NCBI GenBank assembly: GCA_017396825.1
Contig: JAFQKR010000068.1
Span: 1-38,163 of the forward strand
DNA length: 38,163 nucleotides
Source of the DNA: Clostridia bacterium
GTDB lineage: Bacteria; Bacillota; Clostridia; Oscillospirales; CAG-382
Reading direction: 5' to 3'
The notes below the pieces were generated by a model, which saw nothing but the letters and a program-made list of their open reading frames with translations, was not told the DNA's origin and did not search any database. Shown one piece after another: positions 7,292 through 15,388 of this stretch. The position numbers and the translations under genes were made by a program. Numbering within the stretch: the stretch's first letter is position 1; every line of letters starts with the position of its first letter.

Positions 7292-9931
7292 ATGAGAATA
7301 ACTATAAAGATCGCGTGCCTTTTTTTAACTGTGCTTATGTTGCTCGGCGTCTCCGCTTGTGCAGGCGGCGGCGGGGGCGTGGATGAGTCTTCAGAAAATA
7401 TCGTAACCAACCCCTTTGAAAGCACTCCCGACAGAGAAAGTCTTGAGTACGAGAATGAATACACAAGACAGCACCTTGAATTTGTTGCAGGGGAGGACTA
7501 TAAAAAACTTTGTGCTGACGGCGGCGGCTTAGCCTCCGATGTGGCCGCAAATTACGAGGATGCAAAGCTAAACTATGTAAACGGAACTTGGCAGGCTATT
7601 TCCAAGGCAAGCGCCACCCTGGGTGAGGGAAAAATCGAGCTTATAAACGAGTACGAAATTCTTGTTACAAAACTTATGCAAAACACATCCGCCGAGGAAG
7701 GCTTTACCGGCAGCTTTGAAAAAAACTATCTTGAGGCTGTAATAGGCTTGTTAAAAGGTGTAAAAACAGAGCTTAGCGATGCAAACAAGGCAGTGGATTT
7801 TTTCACGGGAGAAGACCTTGAAAAGGCTGAAGAATACGCAGAAAAACTTGATAAGATACTTATAAAACTTCAAAAACTGGATGGCGTTTCCGACGAGGAA
7901 GCTACGGGGCTTTACGGCGATGCGGTAAAGCAGGTAAAGGAGCTTTTTGAGACGGATTTTATAAAAGGCAACGAAAAGTTTTTAAAAAGCGTTAAGGGCT
8001 TTTTGGGTAAAGCCGCAAAGGTAACGGGCTTTGCTTCCGATAAGCTTACTATCGTGGTTGACGAGTATCTTATGTATCAGGCTATGGCAAAGACGGGCGA
8101 GGAATGGGAAAGCGTGTGGTCCTCCATATCCTCCGAGGCAAAGTCTGCTGCTTCCTCCGTATCGGAGAAAAAACTTAGAGAATCTTATGAAAAAATTGCG
8201 GAATGTATAGACAAGATAATCGCACGAACCAAAGCGTATCGTAGTGATAACGCATCGGGTATTTTCCTTACTGTTCTCGAAACCGGCGCTGAAACCGTGA
8301 GAGATCTTGCTTTGTCTGCCGGATATAAGGCATGGGATGAAATTATGAAATGCTGGCCTGTAGGTCAGGCGGTTAGAACGGGACTGGTAGCAGGTGTAGG
8401 CGTTGCAAACCTCCTTGCCAATTGCGACGATATCGCTTACTACGGTCAGATGCTTATCGGTTACGGCAGACTTGGCGAATGTGCATACGTGGTGCTTGAA
8501 AAAGCAGGCAAGGAACTTGAAAGCAAAAAGACCTATAATAGTGCTCTTCTTTTTGATAAGGCCTTCAACATCTATAAGGAAATACAGCTTTCCGCGTGTG
8601 ATTGCACCATAAGCTATTGCACGGCGATAGTTGATAACCCCTTAGGTTATATATTTAAGTATACAAGCGATGACCAGATAACACAAACCTATATAATACA
8701 GATATACAAAGCAGACTGGCTTCCTTTACGTTGCCACGGCTTGCAAAAGATCATAAACAACGGCGGTCACGTTGTTGGCTACAACGGCAATGTTTATTAC
8801 TTTAAGCTTAGCGCCGAATCGGTTGAGGATACCGGTACAAACGCCAATTTCACCGTTAATAGCAACGTAAGCAACGACCTTATATGCAGAAGTTCTGAGG
8901 GTAAAGAGACGGTTATAGCCAAAACCAACGCCACGGGCGGTATATACATTTGCGGGGAAAAGCTATATTACCGCAAGCAGGATTATAAGTGGTATAGCAT
9001 CGGATTTGACGGTAAAGGTGAAAGTCTTGCTCTCAGCGGTCAGATAATAGGCGACCTTTCTGTTAAGGGGATGCTTATTGTAAAGACCAACGAGGGGGAT
9101 ATTTACGGAACTGATTTCGGCGGCAACCGCATAAATCTGCTTCCTGCAGGGTATACGGGTGTTTCTGCTGATGACAGCTATTACTATAATTATCGCTTCG
9201 ATTCAAAGGGCTATTATTTTTACAGATATAGCTTTGAGAATGATAAAAACGAGCTTATAGGTGAGGCGAACATCCCTGAAAAGGGCGATATGGGCAGAAA
9301 TCTGGATGATATCTGCGTTAGCAACAATGGTATATACTTCCTCATAGGCTACTATGCCGGTACGGGATATTTCTTCCAAGAGGGATGTATATACTACTTG
9401 GCTTTTGAAACCGGTGAGGTTTCCCTTGTTGTGAATGATGATATTACATTACCCATGATGTATCTTGCCGATGGTGAAGATACCAAGTATCTGTACTACT
9501 ATAACACCCAAAGTGTTTTGGGCGTAGAACTTTTCAAGGGCAGTATAAACGAAAACGTAAGACGCATAAATCTTACCACGGGTGAGACGGATACCGTAAG
9601 TTTTCCTCTGTGCGGAGAGGGAGTTCCCTTTATCAACGGCGGCAAGCTTCAGGTGTTGCTTGATGGCAAGAACTCACCTACCGATATGCTCACAGATGAC
9701 ATGATTAAGAAAATGGGTTATACGGCCTCTCTTGGCTTTGATGATAACGGCAACGCGCTTTACCATCAATTTGCGGAGATAGTGGGCGACAACTATTACG
9801 TTAGCATAATGCAGGTTGTACCTGACGATAAATCTTCCTTAGGCTGGCGTCAGGGGTATCGCAGAGTGTCTACAAGGCTTTACCGTATATCAAATGATGG
9901 TGAAGAAACAGAGCTTATTTACGAATACTAA
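7292..9931 (+). CDS. Large lipoprotein: helical N-terminal region plus C-terminal beta-propeller-like region
   Basis: The 879-residue protein starts with a lipoprotein signal peptide. The lipobox is LGVSAC, giving lipidation at Cys23, followed by a Gly-rich linker. Residues about 50-450 are charged and rich in helices. The C-terminal half (from about 490) consists of repeated short beta-rich units such as NGNVYYFKL, GEKLYYRKQDYKWYSIGFDG, GDIYGTDFGGN and NNGIYFLIGYYAG. These resemble the DUF5050-type 'low-density-receptor-like' beta-propellers of clostridial lipoproteins. It is likely anchored on the outer face of the membrane, with a binding rather than a catalytic role. No enzyme motif is seen. 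The start has an AGGAAG site. It is the last gene of the 5871-9931 run. Confidence 0.8.
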   Translation: MRITIKIACLFLTVLMLLGVSACAGGGGGVDESSENIVTNPFESTPDRESLEYENEYTRQHLEFVAGEDYKKLCADGGGLASDVAANYEDAKLNYVNGTWQAISKASATLGEGKIELINEYEILVTKLMQNTSAEEGFTGSFEKNYLEAVIGLLKGVKTELSDANKAVDFFTGEDLEKAEEYAEKLDKILIKLQKLDGVSDEEATGLYGDAVKQVKELFETDFIKGNEKFLKSVKGFLGKAAKVTGFASDKLTIVVDEYLMYQAMAKTGEEWESVWSSISSEAKSAASSVSEKKLRESYEKIAECIDKIIARTKAYRSDNASGIFLTVLETGAETVRDLALSAGYKAWDEIMKCWPVGQAVRTGLVAGVGVANLLANCDDIAYYGQMLIGYGRLGECAYVVLEKAGKELESKKTYNSALLFDKAFNIYKEIQLSACDCTISYCTAIVDNPLGYIFKYTSDDQITQTYIIQIYKADWLPLRCHGLQKIINNGGHVVGYNGNVYYFKLSAESVEDTGTNANFTVNSNVSNDLICRSSEGKETVIAKTNATGGIYICGEKLYYRKQDYKWYSIGFDGKGESLALSGQIIGDLSVKGMLIVKTNEGDIYGTDFGGNRINLLPAGYTGVSADDSYYYNYRFDSKGYYFYRYSFENDKNELIGEANIPEKGDMGRNLDDICVSNNGIYFLIGYYAGTGYFFQEGCIYYLAFETGEVSLVVNDDITLPMMYLADGEDTKYLYYYNTQSVLGVELFKGSINENVRRINLTTGETDTVSFPLCGEGVPFINGGKLQVLLDGKNSPTDMLTDDMIKKMGYTASLGFDDNGNALYHQFAEIVGDNYYVSIMQVVPDDKSSLGWRQGYRRVSTRLYRISNDGEETELIYEY

Positions 9932-9943
9932 AAACAAAATGAA

Positions 9944-9982
9944 GGCTGTCTCAAATGCAAGCTTAGTGCATTTGAGACAGCC
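9944..9982. terminator. Bidirectional terminator hairpin between convergent genes
   Basis: A perfect 16-bp inverted repeat (9944-9959 with 9967-9982, 7-nt loop) carries the core GGCTGTCTCAAATGCA. On the minus strand it is followed by a T-rich tract. It sits between the lipoprotein gene and the convergent AbrB-like gene. Confidence 0.85.
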
Positions 9983-9998
9983 TCTTCTTATACTATAT

Positions 9999-10241
9999 TT
10001 ATTTAACCAAATCACCTATCTGCTTAGCGCAGTCAGCACATATAAGTACGCCTTTGTAGTCGACAGCATGGTCTTCGCCGCAAAAAGCACAGGAACTTGA
10101 AAACTTACGTACGGTAATAGCATCACCGTTAAGTGACAGTATAACCTCGTCCTTAATCTCAAGACCCAACATTTCTCTGAAAGGCTTAGGTAATACTATG
10201 CGCCCTGTTTCGTCCACTTGCCTTATAATCTGTTTTCTCAT
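9999..10241 (-). CDS. AbrB/SpoVT-family regulator with C-terminal zinc ribbon
   Basis: This 80-residue protein begins with an AbrB-type swapped-hairpin DNA-binding domain (MRKQIIRQVDETGRIVLPKPFREMLGL, residues 1-45). It ends with a small ribbon holding two CxxC pairs (CAFC at 51-54 and CADC at 68-71), which probably binds zinc. AbrB-type proteins are transition-state regulators in Firmicutes. The target here is unknown. I chose the ATG at 10241, not the longer in-frame start at 10349. A perfect AGGAGGG site lies at 10248-10254, the homology starts there, and the promoter at 10273-10301 lies inside the alternative extension. Confidence 0.9.
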   Translation of the reverse strand: MRKQIIRQVDETGRIVLPKPFREMLGLEIKDEVILSLNGDAITVRKFSSSCAFCGEDHAVDYKGVLICADCAKQIGDLVK

Positions 10242-10272
10242 CAAAAGCCCTCCTAAAGCATTTATTGCCAAT

Positions 10273-10301
10273 ATAATACCACAATTGCCAAAAAATGTCA
10301 A
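10273..10301 (-). promoter_or_regulatory. Sigma-A promoter of the AbrB-like gene
   Basis: On the minus strand there is TTGACA (10296-10301), a 17-bp spacer and TATTAT (10273-10278), about 32 bases before the start codon. It shows the regulator is transcribed separately from the upstream HAD gene. Confidence 0.85.
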
Positions 10302-10333
10302 TAGTTTTTTGCCGAGTTTTGTAAATAAATCTA

Positions 10334-11119
10334 CTAAATATGTTGACAAATGTCGTAAATGCTGTCAAAAACAAGGTCCGGCGCGTTGCTTTGGTTTATG
10401 TCTTGGGGTTTAGTTTCACCGCTTAGTACCAGCAGGGAAAGCATACCGCTGTTTTTTGCAAGTGCAATATCTGTATAAAGTCTATCCCCGATAGAAGCCG
10501 TTTGGAAGGCGGAGATTCCCGTGATGCGTTCTATCGCCTCAGCGGTTTCTTGGTAAGGCTTGCCAAGGTATTTCGGCACTTTACCGGTTGAAGCCGTTAT
10601 AAGGGCGGCAATGGCGCCGCTGTCGGGCATCATAGCCCCATCCTTCAGTGGGCAGTTTAGGTCAGGATGCGTACTAAGGTAAATGGCGCCGTTTCTCAAT
10701 GCATCGCAGGCGGTGCGTAACTTTTTGTAGGTCAGCTCTGTGTCAAAGCTGGAAACAACCACCTCTGCATCAGGGCAGTCGGTAAGGCTTATACCTGCCA
10801 TTCTCATTTCTGCTGCCAAGGCTTCGGTACCCACCAAATACACCTTTTTTCCCTTGTAGTATGTGTTAAGATAGCTTATGGTAACGTCTCCTGCGGTCAT
10901 AACCTCACAGTCGCCAAAGCCCAGCCTTTTCAGCTTGTCCACATAGAATGACTTGGTTCGGGAAGCATTGTTTGTAAAGAACAAAAGCCTCTTACCCTTC
11001 TCTCTTACAGTGCTTGCAAACTTTGCTGCACCTTCTATTGGCGTGTCACTGAGATATATGGTGCCGTCCATGTCGCACACAAAAAGTTTTATATCCTTTA
11101 TCCTTTTAATAATTATCAC
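10334..11119 (-). CDS. HAD-superfamily IIA phosphatase (NagD / p-nitrophenylphosphatase-like)
   Basis: This 261-residue hydrolase has the HAD motifs in order: VCDMDGT (motif I, both catalytic Asp), FFTNNAS (motif II), a GKP lysine segment (motif III) and SIGDRLYTDIALAKNSGM (motif IV). The cap between motifs II and III fits class IIA (NagD type). Members dephosphorylate small sugar phosphates or nucleotides; the substrate here is not known. The start is uncertain. The GTG at 11119 lies only a few bases after the predicted transcription start and has no proper ribosome site. A second GTG inside the gene would leave only two residues before the motif I Asp. Confidence 0.88.
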   Translation of the reverse strand: MIIIKRIKDIKLFVCDMDGTIYLSDTPIEGAAKFASTVREKGKRLLFFTNNASRTKSFYVDKLKRLGFGDCEVMTAGDVTISYLNTYYKGKKVYLVGTEALAAEMRMAGISLTDCPDAEVVVSSFDTELTYKKLRTACDALRNGAIYLSTHPDLNCPLKDGAMMPDSGAIAALITASTGKVPKYLGKPYQETAEAIERITGISAFQTASIGDRLYTDIALAKNSGMLSLLVLSGETKPQDINQSNAPDLVFDSIYDICQHI

Positions 11120-11130
11120 CTCTGACTGGT

Positions 11131-11159
11131 ATTCTATTACAAAAAAACATCTTTTGCAA
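11131..11159 (-). promoter_or_regulatory. Sigma-A promoter of the HAD phosphatase gene
   Basis: On the minus strand there is TTGCAA (11154-11159), a 17-bp spacer and TAGAAT (11131-11136). The transcript would start near 11124, leaving a leader of only about five bases before the GTG at 11119. Confidence 0.7.
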
Positions 11160-11172
11160 CAATAAATTTTTA

Positions 11173-11201
11173 TTGCAATTGATAATAATATATTATATAA
11201 T
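11173..11201 (+). promoter_or_regulatory. Sigma-A promoter of the zinc-ribbon gene
   Basis: TTGCAA (11173-11178), a 17-bp spacer and a perfect TATAAT (11196-11201) lie about 30 bases before the GTG start. It is back to back with the HAD promoter. Confidence 0.85.
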
Positions 11202-11231
11202 TGGATTATAAAGGAAGGGGGGTGACGGTTT

Positions 11232-12263
11232 GTGGTTCGTACCGAGGGCGTACGGCTTAGTCGAAAAGAAAAACAGCGTATGCGTATGGACGCAGAAAGA
11301 CCTCTTCGCGTTATAGAGCGCTTGGATTTCAGCAGGATATACGAGGATGTGCCGGTTGAGGTTATTGAGGGCTATACCGTCACAGATAGTGACACCTCCG
11401 AGTGCTTTGCCGTGTTTAAGATACAAAACACCGGTGATAAGGAAATAAGCGCCTTGGAGGTAAGGCTTTTGCTTTACGAGGGGGCCGCAAACATTCCCAC
11501 GCGCCGTTTGGATTTTACATACACAGCATCAAAGAATACCTGGGGAAGAAGAAGCTGTTCCGATGATGAAAAGAAGCAGGGCTTTTTTCAAAGATTAGGC
11601 CTTAAAGATATAGTTTTGCCTGCAAATATCCGCCATGGCGAAAGCTTTGGCGAGGGGGTGCTTATCCAGGTACCCAAGTCCTATTGCCGCAAGATAGAGT
11701 TTGAGATACGCACGGTGCATTTTGCCGACGGTACAAGCAGGGTACTAAATATAGTCAGCGGCAAAAAGTACACCTTCTTTAAAGAACTTGACGAGGATAT
11801 GCGATACGCATACAGAAAGATGAACGTCTTTGCAAGGGCTGAGGAGGCGCATCCGATAAAACTTATACCGCAAGCAACGGATAAGGTTTGGCTTTGCTGC
11901 TGCGGCAGAAAAAATTTAAACAGCGCCGCTGTCTGTGCAGATTGCGGCAGGGAAAAGGAGTGGCAGCTTAAGAATATAACCGAAGCGTCTTTAGAGAGGG
12001 AGCTTGACAGCATAAAAGCCTCCGGCGACCCGGAGTTTATACATCGCCACAAGGTGCAGGCGGGAAAGCAACTTTCTATTGAAAGCGAGGAAGAACGCAA
12101 AAAGAAGGCAGCGGATTTTGAAAAAACGTTGGAAAAGCTGGCGGAGCAGGAGCGCATAAAGCGCCACAATCAAAAGATGATACTGCCGAAAATCATTCTT
12201 TGGGTAGTTGTTATCTACGGGCTTATTTACCTTTTCCAAAGCTTTGTTGACCATCAAATGTAA
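11232..12263 (+). CDS. Zinc-ribbon protein with C-terminal membrane anchor
   Basis: This 343-residue protein uses a GTG start behind a strong AAGGAAGGGG site. The N-terminal 200 residues form a beta-rich domain of unknown family; it reads like an immunoglobulin-fold or 'sorting' domain, e.g. FAVFKIQNTGDKEISALEVRLLLYEG. A short zinc ribbon follows around residues 220-240 (CCCGRKNLNSAAVCADCGRE). Next comes a charged helix rich in Glu/Lys/Arg (about 250-310) and a single C-terminal transmembrane helix (about 318-337). No signal peptide is seen, so the bulk probably faces the cytoplasm as a tail-anchored protein. The dockerin gene follows after 23 bases. The function is unknown. Confidence 0.8.
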   Translation: MVRTEGVRLSRKEKQRMRMDAERPLRVIERLDFSRIYEDVPVEVIEGYTVTDSDTSECFAVFKIQNTGDKEISALEVRLLLYEGAANIPTRRLDFTYTASKNTWGRRSCSDDEKKQGFFQRLGLKDIVLPANIRHGESFGEGVLIQVPKSYCRKIEFEIRTVHFADGTSRVLNIVSGKKYTFFKELDEDMRYAYRKMNVFARAEEAHPIKLIPQATDKVWLCCCGRKNLNSAAVCADCGREKEWQLKNITEASLERELDSIKASGDPEFIHRHKVQAGKQLSIESEEERKKKAADFEKTLEKLAEQERIKRHNQKMILPKIILWVVVIYGLIYLFQSFVDHQM

Positions 12264-12286
12264 AAATATAATCGAGGTGAAAAACA

Positions 12287-13435
12287 ATGAAAAGATTGCT
12301 TATGTGTTTAATTGCTTTAATTATGTCTCTCTGTACGGTTTCGGTATCTGCTGCAGAAGGCGGTATGGGGTGGGACGGTGAAAACAGCATACTGGTAACC
12401 GTTACGGTTGATGCTGACAAGGATTTTGCGCCTGAGGACTTTTCTGAAATAGACTGTATCGGCGTTACGGTTGCAGGCAAGAAAATAGACGACAACGGCT
12501 ATACCTATGACCTTATTCTTCAAATAGATACCGAAAAATATGATTTGATAGAAGCTCTTGAGGCGGTAAGTGAAAACCCTGTTGTAACTAAAGCCATAAG
12601 AAACGTGTACGATTATCTTGATCCAATACTCGTTTTAAGCAGTACGGAGCATACTATCCGTATAGGTGAATCCTATAACGTGGACATCGTTCTTTTTGAT
12701 ACCTACAACAGCAACCATTTTTATTACGGCATTGCCTTTACCGTTGACCCCGAAAAGGTTGACCTTAGTGCGGCGGATGAAAACACCTTCGGCTTCGATT
12801 TTATCCCCGTGATGGCAGAGTGCAGTAACCGTGATTTGTACGACGCTTTATACAGCGGCTACGATGCAGCGGGTCTGCTTGGTGAAAAGTTCGGCGTAAG
12901 CCCCATAAACAGATATTACACGATGGTAAGTGAGTTTGGCGTAGGTGGTGAAGACGCTTATCGTATAATAGAGGCCCTTAACGGCGTGCTTTATTCGAAC
13001 GGTGTTATCGCCGCAGAACCCGTGCATATGGAGTTCCCCTGTGCCAGAATGCCCAGCGAGCAGTGGACGATAAACGAGCCTGCTGTTGCGGAAATGACCC
13101 TTTCAGGCGGTAGTCCCGTAGGTATCCCCGAAAACCTTATAGGTCAAACGGCAACTGTAAAGGGGCTTTCCATTGGTAAGGCTACTGTTAGACTCAGTGC
13201 TAACGATAACAGTCAGGGCGCATCTGCTACCTGCGAGATAAACGTTATCAACAGTGGTGACGCAAACGGTGACGGTTATCTCGACAACCTTGATGCTGCA
13301 TTGGTTTTAAAGTACGATGCAGGTCTTAACGAGATGACTGACGAAATACAGGGCGTTTCCGATATGAACGGCGACAGCATTGTTGATAATCTTGATGCCG
13401 TAATAATGCTGAAGTACGATGCTGGACTGCTGTAA
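12287..13435 (+). CDS. Secreted dockerin type I protein
   Basis: This 382-residue protein has a clear signal peptide (MKRLLMCLIALIMSLCTVSVSA, cleavage near residue 22). A middle region of about 300 residues has no enzyme motif I recognise. The stretch around residues 265-320 looks like a Big_2-type Ig domain. The C-terminal type I dockerin (about 324-382) has two EF-hand-like repeats, DANGDGYLDNLDAALVLKYDAG and DMNGDSIVDNLDAVIMLKYDAG. Dockerins bind cohesins on scaffoldin or surface proteins. No cohesin lies in this window. The residues after the calcium loops (NLDA) are the same in both repeats, as expected for dual-mode binding. The ATG has a GAGGTG site. Confidence 0.88.
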   Translation: MKRLLMCLIALIMSLCTVSVSAAEGGMGWDGENSILVTVTVDADKDFAPEDFSEIDCIGVTVAGKKIDDNGYTYDLILQIDTEKYDLIEALEAVSENPVVTKAIRNVYDYLDPILVLSSTEHTIRIGESYNVDIVLFDTYNSNHFYYGIAFTVDPEKVDLSAADENTFGFDFIPVMAECSNRDLYDALYSGYDAAGLLGEKFGVSPINRYYTMVSEFGVGGEDAYRIIEALNGVLYSNGVIAAEPVHMEFPCARMPSEQWTINEPAVAEMTLSGGSPVGIPENLIGQTATVKGLSIGKATVRLSANDNSQGASATCEINVINSGDANGDGYLDNLDAALVLKYDAGLNEMTDEIQGVSDMNGDSIVDNLDAVIMLKYDAGLL

Positions 13436-13451
13436 ATCGTAAATTATAAAT

Positions 13452-13494
13452 GAAAAATGGGCTGTAAAGAACTAAGTTTTTTACAGCCCATTTT
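13452..13494. terminator. Bidirectional terminator hairpin
   Basis: A 16-bp perfect inverted repeat (13452-13467 with 13479-13494, core ATGGGCTGTAAA) ends in A/T runs on both sides. It serves the convergent dockerin and membrane-protein genes and touches the stop codon of the latter. Confidence 0.85.
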
Positions 13495-14204
13495 CAGTCG
13501 ATTTCGTATTCAATAGAGTTAACAACAATGCAGTTTTCGCTTTTCCAGTGGACGTGGGGAGTTTTGCCCCAATCGCCACTGTAAATTCTTTCAGGCTTTT
13601 CAGTAATCTTAAAAACGAACGCGTCAATACAACCGTCTTTATCCACTATATCAACAAAGGTTGCGCCGCCAAGGGCGCCTTGGTCGTTGTCTATAATTTG
13701 TGCAACGTATCTTCCGCTAGGTGACTCTATTTCGTCGGTAACGGTGTTTACGCTTATAACGCTAAACCATGAAAGGATGTATGCGGCAAATCCTATAAAA
13801 GTAAACCCCACCGCTGCACAGGCAGAAACCAATACCATAGCGGTATTAAACGTCGTTGTTCCGCATCTAAGTGCAAGATACACACAAGCGATTATGCTAA
13901 TAAAGCAGGTGGCAAAAACCAATACTATGTTACCGTTTATATTCGCTATGTAATATGCTGCGTTAAACACGGACAAAAAGGGAAGTACGGCGCAGGCAGT
14001 CCCTAAAGCCTTTGATTTGGTATTATCATTATTAAAAGCGCCCAATACAGCCGCCAAAGCAGGTAACAGCGCTGTAATAACCGCCCAAACACTGTAATTT
14101 GCAAGAACAAATTCATAGCCTAACAAGGGCAGTAGGGCACCGATAAGAGGCAAGATGATAGCGACGACTGTCAAAAAGACAAGTATGTTTACGGCTTTTT
14201 TCAC
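13494..14204 (-). CDS. Polytopic membrane protein with C-terminal extracellular domain (DUF5412-like)
   Basis: This 236-residue protein has about five hydrophobic helices over residues 1-150. A soluble tail follows (SPSGRYVAQIIDNDQGALGGATFVDIVD ... IYSGDWGKTPHVHWKSENCIVVN). The tail resembles the DUF5412 pattern, in which a 'SPxGxY' start and a final 'W..' strand frame a small beta domain. I give that family only as a likely relative. The GTG start at 14204 has AAGGAG nine bases upstream. The function is unknown. No clear promoter is seen in 14205-14323. Confidence 0.75.
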   Translation of the reverse strand: MKKAVNILVFLTVVAIILPLIGALLPLLGYEFVLANYSVWAVITALLPALAAVLGAFNNDNTKSKALGTACAVLPFLSVFNAAYYIANINGNIVLVFATCFISIIACVYLALRCGTTTFNTAMVLVSACAAVGFTFIGFAAYILSWFSVISVNTVTDEIESPSGRYVAQIIDNDQGALGGATFVDIVDKDGCIDAFVFKITEKPERIYSGDWGKTPHVHWKSENCIVVNSIEYEID

Positions 14205-14323
14205 AAGCTATCTCCTTTCGAGAAGTAGTAAGTGGCTATATATTAGATTTACAGAATCGTATTTCGTTACAAGGATCAGCAACAAATATTTTTATTGTTT
14301 AGCGGTTTGTTTTCAATAAGCGA

Positions 14324-14352
14324 AAAACAGCAAGGTATACCCTTGCTGTTTT
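14324..14352 (-). terminator. Terminator downstream of the cysteine-synthase-like gene
   Basis: AAAACAGCAAGG (14324-14335) pairs perfectly with CCTTGCTGTTTT (14341-14352) across a 5-nt loop. On the minus strand the stem is followed by a T run, right after the stop codon at 14360. Confidence 0.8.
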
Positions 14353-14359
14353 AAAGTTA

Positions 14360-15289
14360 TCAGTTTTCAAAAAGCTCGGTACTGAAATACCTTTCACCCG
14401 TATCGGGAAGCACGGTTATAACGCGCTTACCTTCACCCAGCTTCTTTGCCATTTCAATTGCCGCAGATACGTTTGTACCTGAGGAAATACCGCAAAGAAT
14501 ACCTTCTTTTCTGGCAAGCTGCTGTGCTGTGTCAATTGCCTCTCTGTCCTTAACTATGTGGATATGACTGTATATATCGGTGTTAAGGTTATCGGGAACT
14601 ATACCGTCGCCAATGCCCATCTGCAAATGTGTACCGATACTGCCGCCGGAAAGAATTGCAGCGTTTTCGGGTTCAACCGCCCAAATTTCAATATCGGGAT
14701 AAACAGCCTTCAAAGCACCGCCGATGCCGGAAAGAGTACCTCCGGTGCCAACACCGGAGCAAAAGCCGTGAATAGGGCCGCCAACCTGCTCAATTATTTC
14801 CTTGGCGGTGTGCTCAAGGTGAACCTCGGGGTTGGCAGGATTAACAAACTGTTGGGGAATATACACCTTTGGGTTTTTTGCCGCCAGTTCCATAGCCGTA
14901 TCAAGGCATTCCTCAATACATTCACCTATGTTGCCGTTGTCGTGTATCTTTATAACCTTTGCGCCGTAAGCGGTAATTATCTTCGTGCGCTCCTCGCTTA
15001 CGCTGTCGGGCAGAATGATAATAACCTCAAGCCCCAATACGGCACCGGCAAGAGCAAGTCCAATGCCTTGGTTGCCGCTGGTGGGCTCAACTATAACTGT
15101 GTCCTGCTTTACCAGACCGTCAGCCATGGCTTTTTTTATCATGTTAAGCGCCGTGCGGGTTTTTATGGAGCCGCCGACGTTAAGGCCTTCAAACTTTACT
15201 AAGATCTCTGCCGCTCCCTTGGGAACAATTTTATTAAGTCTGATAACGGGAGTGTTACCCACCGCATCAAGTATGGTGTTGTGTATCAT
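14360..15289 (-). CDS. PLP-dependent cysteine-synthase-family enzyme (divergent CysK)
   Basis: This 309-residue fold-type II PLP enzyme resembles O-acetylserine sulfhydrylase. The PLP lysine is K43 in NVGGSIKTR, the substrate loop is TSGNQGI (70-76), the phosphate-binding loop is GVGTGGTLSG, and the C-terminal ISSGTN segment is present. Cysteine synthesis from O-acetylserine and sulfide is the default reading. Two signature positions differ from canonical CysK: KDR reads KTR, and TSGNTG reads TSGNQG. The QGIGxGF region reads LQMGIGDGIVP. These changes may mark a clostridial subgroup or a different acceptor. The start has a GGAGGG site. It lies downstream of the phosphofructokinase gene but is separated from it by a terminator. 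Confidence 0.82.
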   Translation of the reverse strand: MIHNTILDAVGNTPVIRLNKIVPKGAAEILVKFEGLNVGGSIKTRTALNMIKKAMADGLVKQDTVIVEPTSGNQGIGLALAGAVLGLEVIIILPDSVSEERTKIITAYGAKVIKIHDNGNIGECIEECLDTAMELAAKNPKVYIPQQFVNPANPEVHLEHTAKEIIEQVGGPIHGFCSGVGTGGTLSGIGGALKAVYPDIEIWAVEPENAAILSGGSIGTHLQMGIGDGIVPDNLNTDIYSHIHIVKDREAIDTAQQLARKEGILCGISSGTNVSAAIEMAKKLGEGKRVITVLPDTGERYFSTELFEN

Positions 15290-15341
15290 AATCGCCCTCC
15301 GTAAAATGCAAGGATACTTACAGTTTATGCGTAGTTTATGT

Positions 15342-15374
15342 AAAACGCCCCGCTGTTTAAGCGAGGCGTTTTTA
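15342..15374 (-). terminator. Terminator downstream of the phosphofructokinase gene
   Basis: The stem AAAACGCCcCGC / GCGaGGCGTTTTT (7-nt loop) lies just past the stop codon at 15389 on the minus strand and ends in a T run. It separates this gene from the CysK-like gene. Confidence 0.8.
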
Positions 15375-15388
15375 TCATCGGATGTAAA

